Assembly: GCF_905220705.1 (NCBI RefSeq)
Contig: NZ_CAJNAT010000003.1
Span: 434,001-498,000 of the forward strand
Direction of reading: 5' to 3'
DNA length: 64,000 nt
DNA from: Paraburkholderia domus
GTDB lineage: Bacteria; Pseudomonadota; Gammaproteobacteria; Burkholderiales; Burkholderiaceae
This document shows positions 45,967 through 55,460 of the stretch, piece after piece (positions within the stretch are counted from its first letter, which is position 1; the number at the start of each line of letters is the position of its first letter). Under the pieces are notes generated by a model. That model did not search any database. It worked only from the letters and a program-made list of their open reading frames with translations, and was not told the DNA's origin. Position numbers and translations under genes: made by a program.

Positions 45967-46602
45967 TCATGCGTCCTTTGCTGGTTGTCTCCTGATAATT
46001 GGCCGCGCCGGAACTCCCACCACCGTGCTGCCCGGCTCGACGTTTCGGATCACCACGGCGCCCGCGCCTATAGTCGACCATGCACCCACGACGACGCCGG
46101 GCGCCACCACTGCGCCAACGCCGAGATTGGCGCCCTCTTCTATCGTCACCCTGCCGGCAAGCGAGACGCCGGGGCCAAGGCTCGCGAAGTCCCGAATTCT
46201 GCAGTCGTGCGAGATGTTGCAGCCGGGATTGATCAGCGCATGCCGGCCGACTGCAATATCGGTTGTCATGCTCACTCGGCCGATGACCATGGCGCCCGGC
46301 GAAATGTCGACATACGGACCAATGGTCGCGGCGGGATGAACAACGCACGCATATTCGGCACGCGGCCCCAGCGTCTGCACCAGCTTGCGGCGCGCTTCGT
46401 TGACGCCCACCGCCAGCACATAGCGAGCGTCACCTTGCGCGCCTTCGCCGCGGGCGATCTCGTGCACCGCGACGCCATGAACAGATTCCCTGATGAGTCC
46501 CGGTTCCACTAGAAAGCACAGTATTTCCTCGCCGAGCACGGAGAGCGCTGCGAATACTTCGCGGCCGAGCGCACCGGCGCCGACGATCCTGACCGGCTTC
46601 AT
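45967..46602 (-). CDS. NeuD/PglD-like sugar O/N-acetyltransferase
   Basis: A 211-residue left-handed beta-helix acetyltransferase. The N-terminal Rossmann-like part binds the nucleotide sugar (VRIVGAGALGREVFAAL, 4-20); from about residue 90 the hexapeptide repeats follow (VVHPAATIGPYVDISPGAMV, then NISHDCRI with the likely catalytic base H132, and GANLGVGAVVAPGVVVG). It should acetylate the 4-amino group made by the adjacent DegT enzyme. It lies between the DegT gene and the 1151-residue fusion; the latter stops one base beyond its start. Confidence 0.93.
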   Translation of the reverse strand: MKPVRIVGAGALGREVFAALSVLGEEILCFLVEPGLIRESVHGVAVHEIARGEGAQGDARYVLAVGVNEARRKLVQTLGPRAEYACVVHPAATIGPYVDISPGAMVIGRVSMTTDIAVGRHALINPGCNISHDCRIRDFASLGPGVSLAGRVTIEEGANLGVGAVVAPGVVVGAWSTIGAGAVVIRNVEPGSTVVGVPARPIIRRQPAKDA

Positions 46603-46603
46603 C

Positions 46604-49600
46604 TCAACCCTCTAGGTCCGACGCCGAAGGCGTACCAAGATGACCGGGCGCATCGGCGATCAGCGCGTCGAACGCGCCGGCGTAAGCATTCAACATGACA
46701 TTCATGTCGAATCGCTGTTCCGCGTAGCTGCGCGCCTTGCGCTTGAATTCGCCCAGCATACGCGGATTTACAACGAGCTCGTTCACGCGGTTCGCAAACG
46801 CCGCGTAATCGCCCGGCTCGCACAGATAGCCTACAACGCCGTCTTCCACCATCTCCGGCAATGCGCCGACGCGCGAAGCGACCACTGCCATGCCGCTGGC
46901 GAGCGCCTCCATGACGGCATTCGGCCTGCCGTCATGGCGCGACGGCAGGAGGAGCACGTCACAGGCTTGCATATATGGTTTCACGTCCTCGACCGGCCCG
47001 ACAATGATGAACTTGTCGTTCGCCAGCCCCGCCTGCTGCACCGCATTGCGCACCTGGCTTTCCATGGGTCCCGTACCGAGCATGATGAAAGTAACGGGTA
47101 GATCGGCCGGCATCCTTTTCGCGATCTCAGCCACGGCGAGCGGGTCCTTCTCTTCCGACCAGCGCCCCGAGAATCCGACGACGACTGCACCCTTGGGAAC
47201 ACCGAGCTCGGCAAGAAAGGCCTCGTCCCTAGGGGCGGGATGAAAAGCTTCAAGATCCACTCCGCTCGTGATGAGTCGGATGCGAGCTGGCGACTCTCCC
47301 GCGTCGATCAGCCAGTGACGAACCTCGTTGTTCTCGACGAAATGTTTGTCGATGAGGCTCGCATAGCGCCGGTTGTTCGCCGTGTGGCCCACGGTATTAA
47401 AGAGCAGATCCGTGACCTTCAGATTGGGAAACCGGTGCTTCAGCGCGGGCAAATAATCATAGAAGAAGATGCTGCCGGCGTTCCACACGACGGAAATTTC
47501 GCGACTCTCAAAGAGATAGTCGACAAAATCCATCCAACGATCCTGCGTCAGGAAGCGCGGCAGATGATAGATTTCGCTCGTGTACGGCTGAAACCACTTG
47601 GTCGTGTCGCCGTGAATGGCGTCTACGGCCACGGTGGACACGATAATGACACGCCACCCCCGCTTCTTGAGGTGCCCGACGATCTTGCTCAAGAGACGCT
47701 CTGCGCCGCCGAGAATGAGACATGGCACCGTCAGCATAATGGTCGGACGGCTTTCGTCGGCCAATGGCACGCGCAAGAGGTTGCGCAGCGGGTTCGGCGA
47801 GCGTCGCACCATCGTGCTGCGTTGACGCGAGCAAGCGAGGGAATCGGACGAAAGCACATCCGCGTTGAACTTGCTGATGTAGTGCGCTTGTGTCTCGTTG
47901 TCGATTACAGCGTCGCTGTTGCTCAAGGTGCTGCCATGCGAGCGATAGAACAGAAGCGGCTCGTGGAAGTTGAGAAACCGTGCGCCCAGCGCGGCAAGTC
48001 GCGCCCAGAAGAGCCAGTCTTCGTGAATATGTCCGTATGCCGGATCCGAATCGCGAAAGCCACCTGCCGCCTTCCATAGCGCGCGTGGATAGACCGAGCA
48101 CGTCAAGATGGAATTGGCCTTGAGCAGCGTGGCGAGATCCGGCTGATCCGCCGGCGAGAATACGTCCGCGCGTTCGCCGAAATACTTCATTCCCGGCGAA
48201 ACGACGTCGTAACCGTAATATTCAAGCAGAAAGATGGCCTTCTCGAGGAACGTGGGATCGAGACGGTCGTCCGCGTCGAGACAGCAGACGTACTTGCCGC
48301 GCGCATGGCTAATGCCGAAGTTGCGGTTCGCGCCCGCACGCTGCGCTTTGTCCTGCAGGAGCACGCGTATGCGGACTGACGCGTCCTCGATCAGCGACAC
48401 GAAATGCTGCCGCGACTGCGCCGAACTCGAGCCGCCCTCAACGACGATGATCTCGATGTCCTGAAAGGTTTGTGCTTCCACCGAAGCAATCGCCTCGCGC
48501 ACGAGATGGCCGTAGTTGAAGCACGGAATCACGATGCTCACGAGCGGCCGCTCCTGCAGCCAAACGTCGCCGCGTACATCACTTTCCAGCTCAGGATGAA
48601 ATCCCTCAGTGGGCAGCAGCCTGACCTCCGGACGTTCGACCGGAACCGCCTCACGGGCCGCGGCAGCCTGTTCCTCGGCAAATACCAGCCGGCGGCGCTT
48701 CACTTCGCGCAGGTTGGCGCGCAGCTTGAGCTTGGCGCTCCACCAAACAATGCGCGCGAATTGCCTCACCCTGCGCGCGGCCTGCGGATGGCGTACGAGG
48801 AAGTTGCGTAATGGCGACGTGGCGCGCCAGAACAAACTGTTGCGCATTGCCTCGTAGTCACCATAGATGGTCAGGAGTCGGTGCTCCGCCTGAATCGCTC
48901 GAAGCTCGGCACCATTCGCTCTTGCCTCAAAGATCGCGGACTTTTCCATCTCATAGACAACGGCTTGGTTCGCCTGCGCCGCGTTCAGCTTGCCGTCCCG
49001 CATGGTGACATCAAGCTTGGTCACGAGTCGCCGAGTCTGCGTCTCCAGTTGCTCCGATTTCTTTCGCCACGACTGCTCCCAGCGCAGGGCCCGATCGAAT
49101 TGCTCGTCGCGACTCGCCTTGAGCGCCTCGATCTGCCCGGCATCATCGTGCAGTTGCTGCAGGTCGGATGCCCACAGCCGCGCGACCTCCGCGAGGAGCG
49201 CGCCGGTGACGTCGGCCCGGTTCAAGCATTCGAAATCGCGAACGACCGCTGCGTTAGCATACCGAAGATGGCTCAGATTGAAATACAGCCGCGCCAGCCG
49301 CTCCTCGCGCGGCAGGCTAGCGTCTGGATCGAGCAGTTTGTCGAACAAAGCCTGCAGGTGTTCAGCGCGCGCGGCATTCCTCGTGAGAAAGCCAACGAAA
49401 ACCGGTGCGTAGCCAGACTCCGGCAAATCCGCGCCGACCAATTGACATCCATGCTCGTCTGCGACACGGCGAAGACATGCTTCTGTTGGATAGAAGCGCT
49501 GCAATGGCGCGGGCGTGCCGCCTTTTACCGCGCGCAGCGTGGGAATTTCCAACAGAGCGAAACCATTCGGCGCAATGCTGTCGACCAGTTGCCTGAACGT

Positions 49601-50059
49601 TTTGCGGAAATCTTCGGCATGCTCAAGCACGCCTACGCAAACGACCATCTCGCGCTGACCGCTCGCTCGGGTGGCGTGGCTCGTCACGGCCTGCCGCTTC
49701 TCGATGACCTGCTGGTCCGTGTCTCCGGACCTGCCGGCTGCGCCGAGACCCGAGCTCGCCGACGATTGCGCGGCGAACCGGCCTGACCCTGGCGCGGCAC
49801 CGCCCGCACGCGCCATATCGAATACATCATCGAGCACTTGACCGCTCTGTCCGCTGGCGAGCATCAGGACGCAGTTGATCCATTCGGCACGCGGCCTGGC
49901 CGCGCGATCTTCCGCGTTTGTCTCGACGCCGCCTGAAACGCCGAGTCCGCAACTGCGGCACTGCATGACCGGTACGCCATCACTCCTGACGGCAAACAGG
50001 ACAAGTTGCTGGCCTTCACAGTCGGCACAAGAAGAATAATTATTTGTCGACTGACTCAT
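46604..50059 (-). CDS. Fusion protein: methyltransferase-like domain, coiled coil, GT2, GT4
   Basis: An 1151-residue multidomain protein. Residues 11-37 hold a zinc-finger-like pair (CADC, CRSC) typical of C-methyltransferase-type proteins. Residues 60-230 resemble a class I methyltransferase by VGVLEHAEDFRKTF and the final strands, but motif I is degenerate (QVLDDVFDMARAGG). A helical region (about 290-400) and a SLFWRATSPLR linker precede a GT2 domain (PLVSIVIPCFNYGH 505-518; LDADD 594-598) and a GT4 domain (ILGGAERLLSKIV 782-794; GFSGRWSEEKDP 962-973; DGRPNAVMEA 1043-1052). Probably adds two sugars. The start at 50059 opens the zinc-finger domain. Confidence 0.85.
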   Translation of the reverse strand: MSQSTNNYSSCADCEGQQLVLFAVRSDGVPVMQCRSCGLGVSGGVETNAEDRAARPRAEWINCVLMLASGQSGQVLDDVFDMARAGGAAPGSGRFAAQSSASSGLGAAGRSGDTDQQVIEKRQAVTSHATRASGQREMVVCVGVLEHAEDFRKTFRQLVDSIAPNGFALLEIPTLRAVKGGTPAPLQRFYPTEACLRRVADEHGCQLVGADLPESGYAPVFVGFLTRNAARAEHLQALFDKLLDPDASLPREERLARLYFNLSHLRYANAAVVRDFECLNRADVTGALLAEVARLWASDLQQLHDDAGQIEALKASRDEQFDRALRWEQSWRKKSEQLETQTRRLVTKLDVTMRDGKLNAAQANQAVVYEMEKSAIFEARANGAELRAIQAEHRLLTIYGDYEAMRNSLFWRATSPLRNFLVRHPQAARRVRQFARIVWWSAKLKLRANLREVKRRRLVFAEEQAAAAREAVPVERPEVRLLPTEGFHPELESDVRGDVWLQERPLVSIVIPCFNYGHLVREAIASVEAQTFQDIEIIVVEGGSSSAQSRQHFVSLIEDASVRIRVLLQDKAQRAGANRNFGISHARGKYVCCLDADDRLDPTFLEKAIFLLEYYGYDVVSPGMKYFGERADVFSPADQPDLATLLKANSILTCSVYPRALWKAAGGFRDSDPAYGHIHEDWLFWARLAALGARFLNFHEPLLFYRSHGSTLSNSDAVIDNETQAHYISKFNADVLSSDSLACSRQRSTMVRRSPNPLRNLLRVPLADESRPTIMLTVPCLILGGAERLLSKIVGHLKKRGWRVIIVSTVAVDAIHGDTTKWFQPYTSEIYHLPRFLTQDRWMDFVDYLFESREISVVWNAGSIFFYDYLPALKHRFPNLKVTDLLFNTVGHTANNRRYASLIDKHFVENNEVRHWLIDAGESPARIRLITSGVDLEAFHPAPRDEAFLAELGVPKGAVVVGFSGRWSEEKDPLAVAEIAKRMPADLPVTFIMLGTGPMESQVRNAVQQAGLANDKFIIVGPVEDVKPYMQACDVLLLPSRHDGRPNAVMEALASGMAVVASRVGALPEMVEDGVVGYLCEPGDYAAFANRVNELVVNPRMLGEFKRKARSYAEQRFDMNVMLNAYAGAFDALIADAPGHLGTPSASDLEG

Positions 50060-50590
50060 AGTGTTTCGTTGAACCGAATTGGAACGGAGACGCACAGAGC
50101 GCCTTTTCCCTATGCACGCGGCCGCCTGAAGCCTAGGTGGTACGCTGCGCCGCAACGTCGAACCTCGCACGCGATGCGAGTCCGTTCGAGCATTGCCAGC
50201 ACGAAGGGCTTGAAGTAAGCGCAGCCTTTCTCGCAGTGAGTTCCGTGCAGGCTTGTCGGTACCGTACCGCGCGGCGGGCCGGCATGCGTGATTTTCCCTA
50301 ACAAACTCGAATCACGCTACCGGACTACATGCTGAGGGCGTTAGCCCTCTCGGCTCTGGCTGAAAACTGCCCGACTTCGAGGGGTCACATCAGTTTAGCG
50401 AGCCGTTTTAAACCCACATTGCAAATCTAGCATGTGAACGGAAACCGTGGCAGGTCATTATGCTACTAGACACTTGCTAGGTTATTCCAAGTTTGTGTCA
50501 AAACAGTCATGCTGCATTTTCTTGTTGTTGACATGGCAAAACGCGCGTGTCAATTTTACCTCAAACACCACTCGATCCGGTCGAAATGCC
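50060..50590. other. Intergenic region, no gene seen
   Basis: A gap of about 530 bases that probably contains the promoter for the 1151-residue fusion gene. A TTGACA...TGTCAA inverted pair (50528-50533 and 50548-50553) is present but has no matching -10. No coding frame is supported. Confidence 0.4.
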
Positions 50591-51571
50591 TCACCACGAA
50601 GGTTTCCATTTTCCTTGTCGATTGAGAAGGCCATCGCGCAATCCAACCATCATGCATCTCAATCGCCGCAACCGGGGCGCCTGCGTCGCAACGAAAAAGA
50701 CAATTGACGCTACGAGCCGCATTGAGAGAAATAAACGCCAACCGAACGACATATGGGCCGAGCGCAAAATAAGCAGCGTATTGCGGCACATGTAGTAGTC
50801 GCGTAAGGGTGAATGAACGAAGATCTCCCGCTTTCGTCCAACCCACACCGCCACGACTTCATCACCCAACGAGTGAATCAAACGCGCGTTGCACACGCCA
50901 AAGAGGGCGTATCCCGCCGCCTTGGCACGCAAGCACCATTCTGTATCGACGTGATCGATAAACAGCGCTTCGTCCATTCCACCAATTTCTTCGAACGTGT
51001 CGACACGGACGAGCGTACCGGACGATATGAGGAAATCGACGTCCAGTTGAGCACATCCGGGCTGGCATGGAATCCGTTTGACGAACAGATTGCTCGAACT
51101 GACAAAACGCCCCGTGGTTCCGGTGCGGTTATCCACGATCGCAGGACCGACAGCGCCAACGCGAACGCCTTGGTCTCGCATGCGGAGATCCGCGGCCAGC
51201 AGCAGGTCGACCATGCTCGTTTCTGGAATGCTGTCGTGATCGAGAAATAGCACGTAGCGGTCACCGGCGGACGAATTGCTTTCCCGCCTCGTGACAGCAG
51301 CAAAACCCCAATTCTGCGCGGCCCCGATGCCCAGATTCTCCGTGAGTGACTCGAAGCGGCAAGCGTACTCGTGAGCCAGTTGTGCAATCTGCTCCGCCCC
51401 GGTTGCGGCAGAAGCATTGTCCACGAGGACGATCTCCTCCACCTGCGCCTGCAACGCCTCGATCATCTTTCGAAGCGTCGCTATCTCGGGATTGAACGTG
51501 ACGATCACGGCAGCGACGGAGGGCCGCGGCGCGCAAACGCCGTTACTTGCAGCGCAAGACATTGAACTCAT
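50591..51571 (-). CDS. Glycosyltransferase family 2, rhamnosyltransferase-like
   Basis: A 326-residue GT-A transferase. AAVIVTFNPE (20-29), VLVDNAS (48-54), ENLGIGAAQNWG (78-89), LDHDS (110-114) and HVDTEWCLRAKAAGY match the RfbF/WbbL-like rhamnosyltransferase group; the last 60 residues include hydrophobic helices. With rmlBADC in the same cluster, dTDP-L-rhamnose is the likely donor. The start overlaps the stop of the 1273-residue protein by ATGA. Confidence 0.92.
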   Translation of the reverse strand: MSSMSCAASNGVCAPRPSVAAVIVTFNPEIATLRKMIEALQAQVEEIVLVDNASAATGAEQIAQLAHEYACRFESLTENLGIGAAQNWGFAAVTRRESNSSAGDRYVLFLDHDSIPETSMVDLLLAADLRMRDQGVRVGAVGPAIVDNRTGTTGRFVSSSNLFVKRIPCQPGCAQLDVDFLISSGTLVRVDTFEEIGGMDEALFIDHVDTEWCLRAKAAGYALFGVCNARLIHSLGDEVVAVWVGRKREIFVHSPLRDYYMCRNTLLILRSAHMSFGWRLFLSMRLVASIVFFVATQAPRLRRLRCMMVGLRDGLLNRQGKWKPSW

Positions 51572-54500
51572 CGGCCACGCCCACCGCTGAGGCGGCGGGC
51601 AAGCCCGCCCGCTCGCCGCCGAACACCCGCCATTCGCACGAGAACACGAATCCGTGTTTGAGCAAACCAGCGCCGTGCCCGGATTGTCGCAATGGTTCCC
51701 GGGGACGCGGTTTCACAAGGATCCGATGTCGAGTGATCTCGGGCAAAATTCTCCAAGAATATTTGCCACTGCTCCGCCACTATGGATTGGGCGTAGTTCG
51801 TCTTGATATCTTCATACGCTGCTTCAGCAATTCGCGTTCGAAGTTCACTGTCTACGACCAGTCTTTCGAGCGCATCGTACCAGGCGTCGACACTGTGACT
51901 GACGAGCAGCCCTGTTTCGCCGTCGACAACGCACTCCACATAGGGTGACGTTTTCGTATATATACCGGCGATTTTCAGCGCGCCGTACTCCCTGTACTTG
52001 TTATTCGTCTTGTATAGGTTCGCGGTTGAGCCGGCCATCGGCGCAAGGCCGATATCGAGTTGATGCGAAGCCTTCATCCTGATGAAGCCCGAATAACTGG
52101 CGACGTGCGGCACATACGTCACCCGCTCCGAGCCAACCAATTCGGGCGGACAATACCCAAAGAACGTCAGCGTCACGTTGCGATACCTGTCGCGGAGGCG
52201 CATTAGCGCGGGAAGAATTTCCACGAAGTCGTCTGCCCGGGTGATGCTGCCGGCAAATCCAACACGCACTTCCCCAGTCGGCTTGCCGAGCTGTTGCATT
52301 TTTTCGATCAGCGAAAAATCAAACGGCGCATTCAGAAATGTGACGTTCGCCCGTGGATAGCGGTCTTTGATGTACTGACCAAGACGTGGCGCATTAACAA
52401 TCACTGTCCTGGCGTCCGTGATCGACACGTCGAGCGTGTGCCGGACCGGCGCACTTTGATAAAACTGCGCCAGCGGCGTATCCCCCTTCAACTCCCAGAA
52501 ATTGTCGTCCACGTAGTATGCGAACGGCACATTGTGCGTCTTCATCCACTCGATCATGGGCAGCGAGGCCGGGCTTGCTGTCCGGCTCAGGATCACGATG
52601 CCGCCGTCGAACAGCGTGCTTGGCGTGAACTCGGAGAGCAGTAGTTTTTCCACCTTCCCACGCGAGCCGACAGCTTCGGCGAGCAGCCGCTCAATGATCT
52701 GATTCGTCGGGATGTCACCTTCGGTCACCAGCTTGACGTCGAGCGACGGCGCCGCGCTCGTGCCACGGGCTAATTGCAATGCCGCCGTCTGCGAACGCGC
52801 GAATTTGGCGCTGGCGGGCAACAGTTCCATGAACGGCGTCGGCACGGCATAGGACATCCCAAAGCGTCGCCGGTTGATGATTTCGTATACGTAGACCGGC
52901 ACGGTTGTGCGGCTGCGCAGCCGCACCCGCCAGCGCCCGGCCTCCTGCATCACGACCGGGTCGAACGTGAAATGCACCGGCTGGTTCAGATCGACTCGAC
53001 TGAGTTCGCGTGCCGCACGAGCAACCTTCTCACCGCTCGACGAAATCAACTCCACCACGACCGAGCCGTTGCGGGGTCCATCCACGGCCAGCGCAAAAGC
53101 GATTCCGCCCAGCGAGCCAGCGGGCAGCGTGACATCGTACTCACGCGCCGCGAGCGTATGGAGGCTGTCGCTGAATTCAAGCGTGCCGCCGGGACGGCGC
53201 CAACCGTACTTCAGTGCATCTCGTTGAAGCGCGTGGAATGCGGGGCCACAACTATCCCAAAGGTCGGATGGCCGCGAAAGAATCCGGTGCCGCCACGAAT
53301 AGCGACGCATGTGGCGCATCGCAGACAGTTCGTCCGCACCTCGGAGCCACGACTCATCGCTGCCCTGATGCCGCGCTCGGCCTGTCTCGTCGCCGGTCGA
53401 TGCCAGGGCGCGTAGGCGCCTGAACTGGAGTGGCCAGGACGCCATGCCGCCGGAAGATGCCATCACTTCATGAAGCACGCGGACGTTGACTTCCCCCGAA
53501 AATTCATTGGCGCAAAAGTCGCGATTGCGCTCCTTCACGCCGGCGACGTCCACATGACCGTCGACGATGTGCCGCAAGACGCGATACCAGCCATCACGCT
53601 CGAATGGTTGATCGACGATGAGCGCAACCGAGCCGTCCTCGATATCAACGTAGGGGGCGATCGCCGGCAGCACCGCAACCGCACCCACAAGGTGCGCCGT
53701 CAGCAAAGGGTGAAGCGTCTTGTACCTGTTGTTGGGTGTCTTGCTCGGCGCCAGCAGCAAGTACCAGGGAGACAGGGAAGCGAAGCGGCGGAGCGCGAAA
53801 ATATAGCCAGGGTCCCACGGCAGCAGCGTCACGCGGATCGATGCCGGCAACGCATCCAGCAACTTGCTGTCACTTTTCATGCCCGGCGCGATGAAGTGGA
53901 TTCGCTGCCCTTCCGACGCAATTTGCGCCAACGCCGGCAGGATCAGTTCCCAGACAGCCTGGGATCGGTGCAAGCCGCCCATGAAGGCGAACACGATCTC
54001 GTTAGTCTGTTCAGGCCGCCGCAGCGCCTCGAACCGGCTTCTGACCTGATCTTGTGTCGCGCAGACAACCGGAAAATGCAGTAGCCGCGGATGCAGATCA
54101 TGTTGCCGGAAATACTCGATCAAATGCAAACTGCTTAACAGTACGCCATCGAACTGCTTAAGACTCTCCCGCAGTGATTCCGTACGAAAGTCCTCGCCCA
54201 CCATGACCGCCTCTCCCGTCTCGGCAAGCAGCGGCATGTTGTCATCGAGAAAATAGTAGACGGGAACACCGAGTACGCGCGCGGTATCGATCCAGACCTG
54301 GTACGAGCGCACCGCGCGAGACACAATCACGGCCGTCGCCCGTGCCAACGCTTCGAGAGGAGGATTCGGTGTATTGGAAACGACACGAATCCGTTGCGCC
54401 AATGGCGGCGGTAACATGTCGAAGTAAAGCGCCGTCGATGCGTCATACTGAACGTTTACGATCAGCAGGTAACCGTCGGCATCCGCTTGTGCGTCCAGCG

Positions 54501-55389
54501 GCGTGACGGCCTGGAGCATGCGCTGGCCCAGCCGTCGGCTGGCAAGATCAGCGCACACTTCGCGGGTAGCGGCGCCGTGAGTCGGATCGGGCGCGTCGAC
54601 ATCGTAGTCGCCGACACACTTGAGCTTCAAACGGCTATTGCGCGGTGTGCGCATCCATTCTTCGGCTGCCCAAAGATCAATATCGGCCGCTTCCGCTTGC
54701 AAATCCTCGACATCGCAAACGCCAACGGCCAGATCCAGCGGCTTCATTTCGAAGCACTCGGAAATGCGACGCCACAGATCCCATTCCGCGCAGTTCGCCA
54801 TCACCACGTGAGGATCGACGAACCCGACTGAGTCGATAGCGTGCCGCGGAATCAGCACGGCATTTCGAGCTATAAAATTGCTGACGCGCAACTCGACCAT
54901 CGACTTGCCACGCTGCACATGTTGCCCGAGGACCTGGACCGCGCCCGAGTCGTCGCGTTCGACAACTTCGACATAGCCAAAACCGATCGACTCAGGATCC
55001 TGTTGCGCCTGAAACAACAATTCGCCGAGCGCGTCGGGGTTGAAATGGTCGATTTCCCGAGCAAGAAGGACCAAAGGTGCGCGAGCATGCTGAATGGCCT
55101 CAATCCACCCCAACGCCGGCAAACCAACCACATGTTGATGTCGTAGCACCCCCATGCGAGGACTGCCTTTTTGGGCAGCGTCAAGCCAGCGCGACACCTG
55201 CTCATCGCAGGTGTCGTCGACGACAATGATCTGAATGGCTTGGATCAGTTGCGCATGCAACGATTCGACGGCACGTGCGAGTTTCAGGACATCGCGTTTG
55301 CCGACGTACAGCAGTACCGACAGATCAGGCGTCGTAGCGTCTGATTCGGCAAACCCTTGAGTGCCACGGATTACCGTTTCGACCTTCAT
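51568..55389 (-). CDS. Three-module glycosyltransferase with two GT-B copies
   Basis: A 1273-residue protein. Residues 20-250 look like a GT2 domain (LSVLLYVGKRDVL, IIVVDDT 54-60), but the DxD position reads REIDHF, so it may be inactive. Residues 300-645 and 885-1215 are two related GT-B-like domains: VYYFLDDN (377-384) with FAYYVDDN (956-963), VFAFMGGLHR (466-475) with VGFAGSITR (1043-1051), and NNRYKT with NNKYRE. A strand-rich region (about 730-835) lies between them. The tail is strongly basic. It follows wzt by a 71-base gap and precedes the rhamnosyltransferase-like gene. It may build a multi-sugar piece of the O-antigen. Confidence 0.82.
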   Translation of the reverse strand: MKVETVIRGTQGFAESDATTPDLSVLLYVGKRDVLKLARAVESLHAQLIQAIQIIVVDDTCDEQVSRWLDAAQKGSPRMGVLRHQHVVGLPALGWIEAIQHARAPLVLLAREIDHFNPDALGELLFQAQQDPESIGFGYVEVVERDDSGAVQVLGQHVQRGKSMVELRVSNFIARNAVLIPRHAIDSVGFVDPHVVMANCAEWDLWRRISECFEMKPLDLAVGVCDVEDLQAEAADIDLWAAEEWMRTPRNSRLKLKCVGDYDVDAPDPTHGAATREVCADLASRRLGQRMLQAVTPLDAQADADGYLLIVNVQYDASTALYFDMLPPPLAQRIRVVSNTPNPPLEALARATAVIVSRAVRSYQVWIDTARVLGVPVYYFLDDNMPLLAETGEAVMVGEDFRTESLRESLKQFDGVLLSSLHLIEYFRQHDLHPRLLHFPVVCATQDQVRSRFEALRRPEQTNEIVFAFMGGLHRSQAVWELILPALAQIASEGQRIHFIAPGMKSDSKLLDALPASIRVTLLPWDPGYIFALRRFASLSPWYLLLAPSKTPNNRYKTLHPLLTAHLVGAVAVLPAIAPYVDIEDGSVALIVDQPFERDGWYRVLRHIVDGHVDVAGVKERNRDFCANEFSGEVNVRVLHEVMASSGGMASWPLQFRRLRALASTGDETGRARHQGSDESWLRGADELSAMRHMRRYSWRHRILSRPSDLWDSCGPAFHALQRDALKYGWRRPGGTLEFSDSLHTLAAREYDVTLPAGSLGGIAFALAVDGPRNGSVVVELISSSGEKVARAARELSRVDLNQPVHFTFDPVVMQEAGRWRVRLRSRTTVPVYVYEIINRRRFGMSYAVPTPFMELLPASAKFARSQTAALQLARGTSAAPSLDVKLVTEGDIPTNQIIERLLAEAVGSRGKVEKLLLSEFTPSTLFDGGIVILSRTASPASLPMIEWMKTHNVPFAYYVDDNFWELKGDTPLAQFYQSAPVRHTLDVSITDARTVIVNAPRLGQYIKDRYPRANVTFLNAPFDFSLIEKMQQLGKPTGEVRVGFAGSITRADDFVEILPALMRLRDRYRNVTLTFFGYCPPELVGSERVTYVPHVASYSGFIRMKASHQLDIGLAPMAGSTANLYKTNNKYREYGALKIAGIYTKTSPYVECVVDGETGLLVSHSVDAWYDALERLVVDSELRTRIAEAAYEDIKTNYAQSIVAEQWQIFLENFARDHSTSDPCETASPGTIATIRARRWFAQTRIRVLVRMAGVRRRAGGLARRLSGGRGR

Positions 55390-55460
55390 TCATTTTCCTT
55401 CGACACACCCTGAACCATATCCAGGATACGCACGCGACGAACGTCGGCGTGCCAGCGCAG

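Noticed and set aside
50528..50553. TTGACA and TGTCAA inverted pair with a 14-base spacer
   Set aside because: Six-base arms are expected by chance several times in 64 kb, and no -10 element is correctly spaced on either strand.
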